A stretch of DNA of 49,455 bases, from positions 1 through 49,455 of the forward strand of contig BOBI01000001.1 of the NCBI GenBank assembly GCA_026002305.1. Reading direction: 5' to 3'. The DNA comes from Spirochaetia bacterium. Lineage in GTDB: Bacteria > Spirochaetota > Spirochaetia > Treponematales > Breznakiellaceae. The position numbers and the translations under genes were made by a program. This document shows positions 41,882 to 49,425 of this stretch, one piece after another (position 1 is the stretch's first letter; each line of letters begins with the position of its first letter). Under the pieces are notes generated by a model, which saw only the letters and a program-made list of their open reading frames with translations, ran no database searches and had not been told where the DNA came from.

Positions 41882-42847
41882 ATGAAAAGGACGATTTTTT
41901 GTGTTTTGGTTTTCGGTTTATATTTTGTTTCTTGTACGGCGAGAGGCAACCCCGCCGATTTTGAAACAGAAATAAATAATAATGGTACCCTTACTATAAA
42001 AGAATACACAGGATACTCACCAACAGGAAAGGTTGTTATACCGAAAGAAATAAACAAACGTCCTGTTGTCGCTATTGGGGAGGGGGCATTTGCAAAAAAA
42101 GAACTGACCAGCATTACCATTCCAAATTCGGTAACTGCCATTGCGCAAGATGCGTTTTTTAATAATCAGTTGACCAGCGTTTCCATCCCCAGTTCGGTTA
42201 CTACAATTGGGTATGTGGCATTTATGAACAATCAGTTGACCAGCGTTACCATTCCCAATTCGGTTACTACAATTGGTTATAGGGCGTTTGATAATAATCA
42301 GCTGACCAACGTTTCCATCCCCAATTCTGTTACTACAATTGAGTATGGGACGTTTTCTAATAATCGGTTGACCAGCGTTACCATTCCCAATTCGGTTACT
42401 AGAATTGGGAGTAGCGCGTTTTCTAATAATCAGTTGACCAGCGTTACCATTCCCGATTCGGTTACCCACATTGGACAAGAGGCGTTTTGGAATAATCAGT
42501 TAACCAGCGTTACCATTCCCGATTCGGTTACCCACATTGGACAAAAGGCGTTTTGGAATAATCAGTTGACCAGCGTTACCATTCCAAATTCGGTAACTGC
42601 CATTGCGCAAGGTGCGTTTTCTTATAATCAGTTGACCAGCGTTACCATTCCAAATTCGGTAACTGCCATTGCGCAAGATGCGTTTTTTAATAATCGGTTG
42701 ACCAGCGTTTCCATTCCCAATTCGGTTACCACCATTGGGGATTGGGCGTTTTCTGATAATCATTTGACCAGCGTTACCATCCCCAGTTCGGTTACTTCCA
42801 TTGGACACGAGGCGTTTGACAGCAATGTGAAAATAACAAGGCGGTAA
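41882..42847 (+). CDS. BspA-like leucine-rich-repeat lipoprotein
   Basis: 321 residues. The signal ends VLVFGLYFVSC-TA, a lipobox. The mature protein starts with a family leader (GTLTIKEYTGYSPTGKVVIPKEINKRPV) and continues with eleven 22-residue repeats of the type LTSVTIPNSVTTIG-x-x-AF-x-NNQ. This is the LRR_5/BspA class, found in treponemes as surface adhesins that bind host proteins. The repeats are highly alike at DNA level and can recombine. It belongs to the island downstream of the XRE regulator. Confidence 0.93.
   Translation: MKRTIFCVLVFGLYFVSCTARGNPADFETEINNNGTLTIKEYTGYSPTGKVVIPKEINKRPVVAIGEGAFAKKELTSITIPNSVTAIAQDAFFNNQLTSVSIPSSVTTIGYVAFMNNQLTSVTIPNSVTTIGYRAFDNNQLTNVSIPNSVTTIEYGTFSNNRLTSVTIPNSVTRIGSSAFSNNQLTSVTIPDSVTHIGQEAFWNNQLTSVTIPDSVTHIGQKAFWNNQLTSVTIPNSVTAIAQGAFSYNQLTSVTIPNSVTAIAQDAFFNNRLTSVSIPNSVTTIGDWAFSDNHLTSVTIPSSVTSIGHEAFDSNVKITRR
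42104..42829 (+). repeat. 66-base tandem repeats in the LRR gene
   Basis: Eleven units of 66 bases encode the 22-residue LRR. Some are nearly identical: 42115-42167 and 42643-42695 match almost base for base although eight units apart, and two adjacent units with CCCGATTCGGTTACCCACAT are also almost the same. Confidence 0.9.
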
Positions 42848-42890
42848 ATTTAATTAAGACAGCGGAGAAGATCATAAAGGAGTTTTTTAA

Positions 42891-44015
42891 ATGAAAATGA
42901 ACAAATTATTTATTATGGGAGTGTTGGCTGCGATACTCATCGTTCTGGGAACGGTAAATGTAATGGCGCAGGTTACCCCACCGGACTCGGACTTTGAGGT
43001 TACCCAGAACAAGGACGGCAAAACTATTACCATAAAAGAGTATAAGGGCTCGGCGAAAGACATCATTATCCCGACAACGCTTTATGGGCTTCCGGTGACG
43101 GTTATTGGTGCTGGATCATTTGCGGGGAAAAGTTTAACCAATGTCGTTATCCCTGAAGGTGTTATTACCATTGAGAGTCCCATAGTTGATAGGTGGGGGA
43201 ATCATGTTAGTACGAACGGGGCATTCAAGGGTAACCAACTGTCCAGCGTTACTATCCCCGATAGTGTTACCACCATTGGCGATTTTGCATTTGATGATAA
43301 TCAACTGACAAGCGTTACTCTAGGAAATAGTGTTATCACCATTGGGACAGGGTCATTTTGCGGTATCATGCATTATACGTTCCGTGAAAAAAGAAATAAA
43401 CTGACCTCTGTCGTTATTCCCAATAGTGTTACTACCATCGGAAAAGAAGCATTTTATGGCAATCAACTAACCAGCCTTACCCTAGGAAACAGCGTTACCA
43501 CCATTAAGGAAGGGGCATTTCTAGATAATCAACTGACAAGCCTTATTATACCCGACAGTGTTATCACTATTGAGGACTCTAGTGGTAATAGTGGACACGG
43601 GGTATTTAGAGGTAATAAACTGACCAGCATTACCCTCGGAAAGGGGATTAATATTATTGGGGAATATGCATTTGCTGATAACAACCTGACCAGCGTTACT
43701 ATTCCCGACAGCGTTACAACCATTAGGGCTAATGCATTTAGAGACAATCCCCTGAAAACACTTGTTCTGGGTAGTGGACTCGTTGCGATTGGTAATAATA
43801 GTCCGTTTGTGAGTGGCGGTGCATTTTATGGCAATCAACTGATCAGTATTACCATCGCTAAAGATGTGCCTGGGTCGCAAACATTTCTTGGAGATCTCTA
43901 TGGAAGAATCGACACTAAAGTTGGATTTGAGGAAAGTTTTATCAACTTTTACGAGAGTCAAAGCCGCACGCCCGGAACGTATGTCAAAAATGGGCCGATT
44001 TGGTCGAAAAAGTAA
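42891..44015 (+). CDS. Secreted BspA-like leucine-rich-repeat protein
   Basis: 374 residues with a signal peptide (LFIMGVLAAILIVLGTVNVMAQ) but no lipobox. After DFEVTQNKDGKTITIKEYKG come LRR_5 repeats (LSSVTIPDSVTTIGDFAFDDNQ, LTSLTLGNSVTTIKEGAF, LTSVTIPDSVTTIRANAF). These are less regular than in the gene before and are interrupted by longer inserts. It ends with FYESQSRTPGTYVKNGPIWSKK. It is likely a surface or secreted adhesin and a diverged paralogue of its neighbour. An AAAGGAG lies upstream of the start. Confidence 0.92.
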   Translation: MKMNKLFIMGVLAAILIVLGTVNVMAQVTPPDSDFEVTQNKDGKTITIKEYKGSAKDIIIPTTLYGLPVTVIGAGSFAGKSLTNVVIPEGVITIESPIVDRWGNHVSTNGAFKGNQLSSVTIPDSVTTIGDFAFDDNQLTSVTLGNSVITIGTGSFCGIMHYTFREKRNKLTSVVIPNSVTTIGKEAFYGNQLTSLTLGNSVTTIKEGAFLDNQLTSLIIPDSVITIEDSSGNSGHGVFRGNKLTSITLGKGINIIGEYAFADNNLTSVTIPDSVTTIRANAFRDNPLKTLVLGSGLVAIGNNSPFVSGGAFYGNQLISITIAKDVPGSQTFLGDLYGRIDTKVGFEESFINFYESQSRTPGTYVKNGPIWSKK

Positions 44016-44104
44016 GATGAAGCAACGTAAGTAATAATATTTGGAAGTATGGCGAATAAAAGAATTTAATAGCGCAGTGGTGCCAGGCACCAAATTTGCA
44101 CCAA

Positions 44105-44121
44105 ATTGTTATGCGAAGTAG
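44105..44121 (-). repeat. loxP-like boundary motif, partial copy
   Basis: On the minus strand it reads CTACTTCGCATAACAAT, equal to the left arm of the motif. It lies between the second LRR gene and the membrane-SH3 cassette. A palindrome GGTGCC-A-GGCACC is 14 bases to its left (44079-44091). Confidence 0.45.
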
Positions 44122-44142
44122 AAACCCGAAATTTTCGGGTTT
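44122..44142 (+). terminator. Weak terminator after the LRR genes
   Basis: AAACCCG, 7 bases, CGGGTTT, then ATTTTG. The short stem and interrupted T-run make it a moderate candidate. Confidence 0.45.
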
Positions 44143-44202
44143 ATTTTGAACGTCGCTGCTCTCGGCTACGTTAATTAATATTTTTTCCATTGGAGGTAAA
44201 AA

Positions 44203-44757
44203 GTGGGAAATAACAATGAAATAAGGCAAAGGATGGAAACCTACCGGATGGTTCTGTTGGCCTTAGTATGGATTATTGCAATTGGCGGGATGATTGTTGG
44301 TCTGATCATGATTAGCTACGAAGGAGTTAGAACTTATGGGATCGCTGTGCTCATAATGTCAACCCTTGGAGGTATCGTTGGTCATTTCTTAGTTAACGTA
44401 GGTCTAGCTATTCCTTTTATTCTTTTGAATAACGGTGATTATCTCGCTGCCATTGTTCCTGAAGGTAAAATAATTAACAATACTGCAACTTCAGGTGTAC
44501 CGTTACAGGAAAAGGAAGATGTAGATTATTCTAAATATCCTCTAATTGTAAAAAATGCAATGAAACTCTATGAAACTGATTTGAGTTACGATTCAGTAGT
44601 TTCAGAATTAAAAATTGGAGAAAGGTTGCAATTTATCAAGGAAGGTGCACAAGTTAGCGTTGCTGGTATAACTGCGAAAATGTTTAATGTAAAAACGGTA
44701 GATGGTAAAATCGGTTGGTGCTTTTCTGGATTTTTACAAGATAACAAAACGTCTTAA
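44203..44757 (+). CDS. Membrane protein with SH3-like C-terminal domain
   Basis: 184 residues from a GTG with a strong TTGGAGGTAAAAA in front. Two membrane helices (about 16-38 and 45-75) lead to a soluble part whose last 60 residues (ELKIGERLQFIKEGAQVSV, AKMFNVKTVDGKIGWCFSGFL) fit a bacterial SH3-like domain. The function is unknown. AT-rich codon use differs from the chromosomal genes, and the gene sits alone between two copies of the boundary motif, like a gene cassette. Confidence 0.7.
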   Translation: MGNNNEIRQRMETYRMVLLALVWIIAIGGMIVGLIMISYEGVRTYGIAVLIMSTLGGIVGHFLVNVGLAIPFILLNNGDYLAAIVPEGKIINNTATSGVPLQEKEDVDYSKYPLIVKNAMKLYETDLSYDSVVSELKIGERLQFIKEGAQVSVAGITAKMFNVKTVDGKIGWCFSGFLQDNKTS

Positions 44758-44789
44758 CAACATTAGTGTGAGCAGCTTTGCCGCAGGAT

Positions 44790-44828
44790 TTAACGGCGTT
44801 TAACATACGCTATGTGAAATTTGGGCAC
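44790..44828 (+). repeat. loxP-like boundary motif, copy 2
   Basis: The core TTTAACATACGCTATGTGAAAT is followed by TTGGGCAC, which is the complement of the GTGCCCAAA that precedes the next copy (45567-45575). Confidence 0.6.
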
Positions 44829-44898
44829 AAATTTTTTGGAATAATAATAACTCTATATAATATAAGGAATTATATAAAAGAAATTCTTGAGTTTTTAC

Positions 44899-44927
44899 TT
44901 GACAATATATCAAAATAATGATATATT
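44899..44927 (+). promoter_or_regulatory. Promoter with embedded operator of the Phd/ParE pair
   Basis: TTGACA (44899-44904), 17 bases, TATATT (44922-44927). The spacer is a perfect palindrome, ATATATCA-AAATAA-TGATATAT (44905-44926), overlapping the -10 element, as expected for an antitoxin autorepression site. Confidence 0.75.
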
Positions 44928-44957
44928 TAGAATAGAAAACATTTTTAGGAGAAATTT

Positions 44958-45221
44958 ATGCCGGAGATACGGAAAAGTGCTGATTTGAGGAATAATTATG
45001 GAGAAGTTTCCCAATTTTGTCATCAATATAAGGAACCTATATTCATTACCAAAAATGGAGTAGGTGATTTGGCCGTTATGAGCATTGATGCCTATAATGA
45101 ACTTTCTGGCAGAATAGATTTATATAAAAAATTGATTGATGGAATAAATCAAATAAATAATGGGGAAACGGTTTCCGAAGAAGAGATGATGAAAAAATTG
45201 AATAAATATAGTGGTGAATGA
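44958..45221 (+). CDS. Phd/YefM-family antitoxin
   Basis: 87 residues. The N-terminal Phd-type fold is visible in IRKSADLRNNYGEVSQFCHQ, EPIFITKNGVGDLAVMSIDAYNEL. The C-terminal acidic and basic helix (ETVSEEEMMKKLNKY) is the usual toxin-binding tail. The palindrome in its promoter is a likely binding site. The toxin starts on the base after its stop. Confidence 0.9.
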   Translation: MPEIRKSADLRNNYGEVSQFCHQYKEPIFITKNGVGDLAVMSIDAYNELSGRIDLYKKLIDGINQINNGETVSEEEMMKKLNKYSGE

Positions 45222-45539
45222 ATGTACGGATTAATTTTCTCAAAATTATTTGATGATGATATTGATTCAACGTATCAATATATAAAGGAAAATTTGGAAG
45301 CACCAATGGCGGCAGAAAATTTAATGAAAGAAGTAAAACAGAAATTAGAATATTTGAAAGAGACACCGACGGCTAGACCAATAATTAAAGATGAATTGAT
45401 CGCAGCATTGAATTTGAGAGTAATAAAAGTGAAAAATTATGCAGTATATTATAGTGTAAATGAAAAGAAACAAACAGTAAGACTCGTTAGATTCTTATAT
45501 AACAAAAGAGATTGGATAAATATTTTAAGAGGAAATTAA
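45222..45539 (+). CDS. ParE/RelE-family toxin
   Basis: 105 residues with the RelE/ParE pattern: YGLIFSKLFDDDIDSTYQYI at the start, LKETPTARPIIKDE in the middle, and LRVIKVKNYAVYYSVNEKKQ then VRLVRFLYNKRDWINIL at the end. ParE members inhibit gyrase and RelE members cut mRNA; the long DIDSTYQYIKENL helix favours ParE. It directly follows its Phd-type antitoxin. Confidence 0.9.
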   Translation: MYGLIFSKLFDDDIDSTYQYIKENLEAPMAAENLMKEVKQKLEYLKETPTARPIIKDELIAALNLRVIKVKNYAVYYSVNEKKQTVRLVRFLYNKRDWINILRGN

Positions 45540-45564
45540 AATAATAGTAAAAGCAAAGCGTAAA

Positions 45565-45606
45565 GTGTGCCCAAACTTCGTATAACATTACGCTATACGA
45601 AATACC
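45565..45606 (+). repeat. loxP-like boundary motif, copy 3 (best preserved)
   Basis: GTGTGCCCAAA then CTTCGTATAACATTACGC and TATACGAAAT. The arms TTCGTATA and TATACGAA are perfect complements around a 9-base spacer. The arms resemble loxP, in which ACTTCGTATA and TATACGAAGT flank eight bases. Confidence 0.75.
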
Positions 45607-45669
45607 CCCCCTATGCTGTATGAAAAAATATACACTTGAATAAAATTACACTATGGATTATGATGAATT

Positions 45670-45960
45670 ATGAATATAGACACCGTTAATGCCTTAGAAA
45701 CGGCTATAAAGAATGAAAATTTACTCGAAAAATATAACCTGGAAAAGATAGGCGTATTTGGCTCGTTTGCCCGCGGGGAAAAAGCCAATGATATTGATTT
45801 TTTTGTAGATAAAGAAAATTATAATATCGCGGCACTGGTGGAATTAAAAAACGATCTGGAGAAATTAACAGAAAAAGACGTTGACATAATGATCAAAAAA
45901 TATGCCAATCCCATTGTTTTATATCGTGCTCAAAAGGATATGATATATGTCGCCCAATAA
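45670..45960 (+). CDS. mntA: MntA-type nucleotidyltransferase antitoxin
   Basis: 96 residues with the minimal nucleotidyltransferase core: IGVFGSFARGEKANDIDFFV, where GSFARG and the D-x-D metal pair are visible. In MntA-HepT systems this protein adds AMP to the HEPN toxin and silences it. It overlaps the HepT gene by 14 bases. Confidence 0.92.
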   Translation: MNIDTVNALETAIKNENLLEKYNLEKIGVFGSFARGEKANDIDFFVDKENYNIAALVELKNDLEKLTEKDVDIMIKKYANPIVLYRAQKDMIYVAQ

Positions 45961-46390
45961 AAGAAATGATTTATTGTATCTTATGAATATTTTAGAATAT
46001 ATTGGGAAAGTATGGAAATATACAGAAGAAACTAAAGATGCGGAAGAATTATATGAACTTAACGAACAGTTAAATTTAAATGCATCATTAACATTATTGG
46101 CAAATATTGGTGAAAATGTATCAAAAATAAGCGATACATTAAAACAGGAATATCCTGATATAGAATGGCAACAAATTAAAGATTTTAGAAATAGAATTGT
46201 ACATGATTATACCGGAATTGATTTGGTAATAGTTTTTGAAATTATAACAAAGGACTTGAAAACATTAAAACCAAAGTTTGAAAATATTATAAGAAAAAAT
46301 ATTGAAAATAAGATATTTGATATTGAAGAAATAAAAATAAGTAAAGAAAGTAAATATTATAAAAACATTGATTTTGAAGAAATAATATAA
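45947..46390 (+). CDS. hepT: HepT-type HEPN toxin
   Basis: 147 residues, helical, with the HEPN RNase motif R-x4-H-x-Y in FRNRIVHDYTGID. In HepT the Tyr of this motif is the residue adenylylated by MntA. The AT-rich sequence and the C-terminal extension (NIENKIFDIEEIKISKESKY) beyond the usual 130-140 residues are minor oddities. The gene ends 11 bases before the next boundary motif. Confidence 0.93.
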   Translation: MSPNKRNDLLYLMNILEYIGKVWKYTEETKDAEELYELNEQLNLNASLTLLANIGENVSKISDTLKQEYPDIEWQQIKDFRNRIVHDYTGIDLVIVFEIITKDLKTLKPKFENIIRKNIENKIFDIEEIKISKESKYYKNIDFEEII

Positions 46391-46401
46391 GGTACGGGGG
46401 T

Positions 46402-46424
46402 ACTTCATACAACATACGCTATAT
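46402..46424 (+). repeat. loxP-like boundary motif, copy 4
   Basis: ACTTCATACAACATACGCTA then TAT, keeping the core AACATACGCTAT. It closes the MntA/HepT cassette. Confidence 0.55.
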
Positions 46425-46636
46425 GTTACACTAAACCACAGAAACCATAGCGATCACGCCCATCTGAATAAAGAGTAGCATACTATTTTAATAATGTCAA
46501 CAAATATTTGCATAAAATTTAGAATTAATTAGAAATATTAACACAAACCATTACAAAAGTTAAAAAAAAGCCGGTTGTAATGAATGGCGCAACTAGTGAC
46601 CCAAAAAATATTTAAAAAAACCTGTTAACTTATCTA

Positions 46637-46666
46637 TTGACAGTAACTAATAACTAAGTATATAGT
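46637..46666 (+). promoter_or_regulatory. Promoter of the mobile-element genes
   Basis: TTGACA (46637-46642), then TATATA (46659-46664) at 16 bases or TATAGT (46661-46666) at 18. The spacer contains a direct repeat TAACTAATAACTAA, possibly an operator. Confidence 0.6.
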
Positions 46667-46672
46667 CTAAAC

Positions 46673-46909
46673 ATGGCACTTACAGACAAAGAAAAACAAA
46701 AAGCGTTCCGCGACCGGATGCACGCCGCGGGATACAAGGGAAAACTCGTTTGGGTACCGCGCGACCCCGACGGAAAGCCGAAACCAAAGATGAACAGAAA
46801 TGTGTTCATCAGAAAGGTTGACGAACTCACAGTGAGCTTAAGCCCTACGCAACTATCAAAAGTCCTGAAAGAAACGATCTCTTTCATAAAGGAGCTTACC
46901 GGGAACTAA
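46673..46909 (+). CDS. Small basic protein of the mobile element
   Basis: 78 residues: MALTDKEKQKAFRDRMHAAG, YKGKLVWVPRDPDGKPKPKM, then ELTVSLSPTQLSKVLKETIS. The TDKEKQ-x-x-F/YR-x-RM start and the W-V-P stretch recall small proteins I know from treponeme mobile elements, perhaps DNA-binding. Its ATG lies very close to the promoter, giving a short or absent leader. Function unknown. Confidence 0.7.
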   Translation: MALTDKEKQKAFRDRMHAAGYKGKLVWVPRDPDGKPKPKMNRNVFIRKVDELTVSLSPTQLSKVLKETISFIKELTGN

Positions 46910-46956
46910 ACTTTTAAGGGAGCGGGAGAAAGTTTTTCCATTTAAGGAGGAAAGCC

Positions 46957-47139
46957 ATGGAAAACATCTCAAAACTGGTTACGCCGGAAGAACTGTCACA
47001 GATACTTAATATCAGTGAGTTCACCATCAGAAAACTAGCACACGCAAAAGAATTACCGTGCATGTATGTAAAGCGCAAGATGCTTTTTGATTTTGACGCT
47101 TTAATCAGCTTCTTACGGAGCAAGGAGTGTGCGGCATGA
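46957..47139 (+). CDS. Excisionase-like helix-turn-helix protein
   Basis: 60 residues with one winged helix-turn-helix of the HTH_17/excisionase type: LVTPEELSQILNISEFTIRK then ELPCMYVKRKMLFDFDALISFL. AAGGAGGAAAGCC precedes the ATG. It is directly ahead of and overlaps the integrase gene, which is where an excision or directionality factor is expected. Confidence 0.87.
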   Translation: MENISKLVTPEELSQILNISEFTIRKLAHAKELPCMYVKRKMLFDFDALISFLRSKECAA

Positions 47140-48443
47140 TGAGTATCAATGACGCACTCGCAGCGGTTAGAAACGAAAGCAAGCAGCAGCAGATTCTATA
47201 CATGCGCGAGCAAATGGTTTCAAACTGTCCTACGGCACTCAAAGCGTTAAAACTTATTGATTACGACTATCAAACCCCAAAGAGGCGGAAAGGTTATAAT
47301 CTTGTGAAGCGTGAAAACAAAAAACTGGGTTTTGTGTATTATGTCCGGTATTCACATAACGGAAAGATGCTGCCTACAAAATGGAACACGCATACAAACG
47401 TGCTTTTTGAGGCCGAGGCGTTTGCGTTACAAAACAAAGAGCAGCTTGTTTCCGGGTATACGCGTTGCCATGATACCGCGGGATTTAAGGTTATGGAAGA
47501 TTTTTATAATAAGGATTCCGTATATTTTATAAGCGACGCGAAACGCAGCCGCCCGCTTGGTGAAAAGGATCGGGCGGTATATGAACGTGTTATCAAAAAC
47601 AAATTTGTGCCGTTCCTGAGGGAACGGCGCATAACCAGTCCTGTAAAGATAGATTTTCATATTTTGCATGATTTTCAGGATCATCTATTAGCAAAAGGAC
47701 TGAAACCCCGGACCATTAACGGGTATTTCAACGCGCTTTCGAGAGTTTTCCGATACCTGACATATAAAGAACTAATTTCAGAAAATCCTTGTTGCAAAGT
47801 GATACGGCTTCCGGTTCGCGCCGAAGACAGGAAATCGCACGGCTGCTACGAACTTGAAAAGCTATCCGGCGTTTTTAACGAAGCATGGGATGATGAAATA
47901 CAATATCTACTTTGCCTACTCATTTACACAACCGACATGAGGAATGTAGAGATAAAGCGTATTCGTCCCCGCGATATAATAGAAATTGAGGGTTGCCGGT
48001 TTATTGACATTAAGGACAGTAAAACAAATAACGGCGTTAGGCTAGTTCCTTTACATGATTTTGTATACAAAAAAGTCAAAGCCTTCTCTAAAGGGAAACG
48101 TGACGATGAGCTTCTGTTTAAAAGTTGTCAAACTAGAATATTTGCTAGAGCAAATCTTACGTTAGGTGCAAAGTTAAGAATTAGTGAACAAGAGCTTGAG
48201 GCACAAAACATCACGTTCTACAGCGGCCGTAATTATTGGAAAACTTTGATGAACAGCGAAAGGCTGGGGGATGACATAGAAGAATATTTCATGGGGCATA
48301 GAGTTACAGGCGATGTTTCAAAACTTTATAACCACAAGGATAAACAAGGACAAAAACGCATGGTAGAAAAAGCAAAAAAAGTGTTTGAAATATTAGACCG
48401 GTGTATTTTTTCATTTACAGCGAAACAATCAGGGAATAACTGA
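47136..48443 (+). CDS. Mobile-element tyrosine integrase
   Basis: 435 residues from the ATG at 47136, which has AAGGAG eight bases ahead and overlaps the excisionase stop. The core-binding domain is at about 120-215. Catalytic residues are R269 (TTDMRNVEI), K296 (KDSKTNNG), a third block FYSGR where His of the H-x-x-R box is Tyr362 (R365 kept), H388 (MGHRVTGD) and nucleophile Y398 (KLYNHKD). It should integrate and excise a small element. No att repeat pair could be identified in the window, so the element's limits are unknown. Confidence 0.92.
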   Translation: MMSINDALAAVRNESKQQQILYMREQMVSNCPTALKALKLIDYDYQTPKRRKGYNLVKRENKKLGFVYYVRYSHNGKMLPTKWNTHTNVLFEAEAFALQNKEQLVSGYTRCHDTAGFKVMEDFYNKDSVYFISDAKRSRPLGEKDRAVYERVIKNKFVPFLRERRITSPVKIDFHILHDFQDHLLAKGLKPRTINGYFNALSRVFRYLTYKELISENPCCKVIRLPVRAEDRKSHGCYELEKLSGVFNEAWDDEIQYLLCLLIYTTDMRNVEIKRIRPRDIIEIEGCRFIDIKDSKTNNGVRLVPLHDFVYKKVKAFSKGKRDDELLFKSCQTRIFARANLTLGAKLRISEQELEAQNITFYSGRNYWKTLMNSERLGDDIEEYFMGHRVTGDVSKLYNHKDKQGQKRMVEKAKKVFEILDRCIFSFTAKQSGNN

Positions 48444-48581
48444 AACCGGCGACAAACAATAGTTAGTAAAAACCGGCTAAAGCGAGTTCAAACTTTTCAG
48501 GTGCAACACCAGGCAAAGCAAAAACCTGGCCCAAGCGAAAAAAAAGTACAAGTTTTGTATATCAGTAAAAGTAAGAAGCGG

Positions 48582-48614
48582 GCACCATTCAACAAGGCTA
48601 ACGTTTAATGGTGC
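48582..48614. terminator. Hairpin at the end of the phosphoribosyltransferase gene
   Basis: GCACCATT (48582-48589) and AATGGTGC (48607-48614) form an 8-base stem overlapping the stop region. There is no clear T-run, so a terminator role is only possible. Confidence 0.3.
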
Positions 48615-49425
48615 GCTGGTTTGAAGTTCTGGTTACAGTGGTTTCACGTCCTTGAGAGCGGCTTTCGCCCATTCGTGAGTTTCCTTCAAGTCTTGCCGTA
48701 GCGATTCTATTTCTTGCTTCGTCAAGTGTCGGAGTTTTGGCGAGGGCGTAAGCTTCCGGATTGGAGAGGCATTTGTAATTTCCTTCATAGAGATTAATCT
48801 CCTTCAAAAATGAGTATAGCTGTGTTTCATTATGTCTATCAAGCAGACCTTTACGAACGGTAGAAGAGAGTGCTATTTCATCACCATGACCACCGGTTGA
48901 GATAGCGGCGGTCTGTACAACTTTAGCACCGTTTTTTTCAATGTGCCAGCGTAATTCACTAAAAGATCCGCCGTTAGAAAAAACATCATCAATTAAAATA
49001 TGGTGTCGTCCTTTTTGCACTTTGCCATCGAATTCCGGCCGGAAGGCAAAATGATGCCATGCATCGGAGCCGGTGCGGTGGACTAGATTGGTTTGGACGA
49101 TTTCCGTACAGACATCAAATTGGTTTTTGCACGCAATATACTCCGCAAGAATTACAGGAATTTTATTTCTCCCGTTTGCTTCGATAGCGTGCACCGGAAC
49201 AACAATTGCACAGGGATAGGAGTCTTTTAGCGTTTTTAACTGCGCCTGATTTTCCTGTGTGCCCAGCAGGTCTTTGACTAATCGTAGTGCGGCAACACGG
49301 TCTTCGTGATTTTTAGCCGCATCGTAGTCAGGGTGGAGTGTTAGTATATTCCACGGTTTTGTCCTGCCTACGATGAACTTGCCGTTATAGGGGATAGCGT
49401 ATAAGGTGGTATACCAGAAGACCAT
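48598..49425 (-). CDS. Phosphoribosyltransferase-like protein
   Basis: 275 residues from the ATG at 49425; the frame stays open to the window edge at 49455, so the true start could lie further upstream. The type I PRPP-binding loop is clear: HHILIDDVFSNGGSF (hydrophobic, DD, then -SNGG-S). CAIVVPVHAIEANGRNKIPV upstream of it fits the pyrophosphate loop region. The C-terminal tail is basic and low complexity (ARLEGNSRMGESRSQG). The substrate cannot be told. As an orphan next to an integrase, it may be mobile-element cargo with a nucleotide-related or defence role. Confidence 0.75.
   Translation of the reverse strand: MVFWYTTLYAIPYNGKFIVGRTKPWNILTLHPDYDAAKNHEDRVAALRLVKDLLGTQENQAQLKTLKDSYPCAIVVPVHAIEANGRNKIPVILAEYIACKNQFDVCTEIVQTNLVHRTGSDAWHHFAFRPEFDGKVQKGRHHILIDDVFSNGGSFSELRWHIEKNGAKVVQTAAISTGGHGDEIALSSTVRKGLLDRHNETQLYSFLKEINLYEGNYKCLSNPEAYALAKTPTLDEARNRIATARLEGNSRMGESRSQGRETTVTRTSNQRTIKR

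Noticed and set aside
42104..42829. CRISPR-like array
   Set aside because: The 66-base periodicity is coding LRR sequence without unique spacers, and no cas gene is present.
44790..46424. The repeated motif as ordinary transcription terminators
   Set aside because: The stems are AT-rich, there is no following T-run, and the sequence is conserved beyond pairing.
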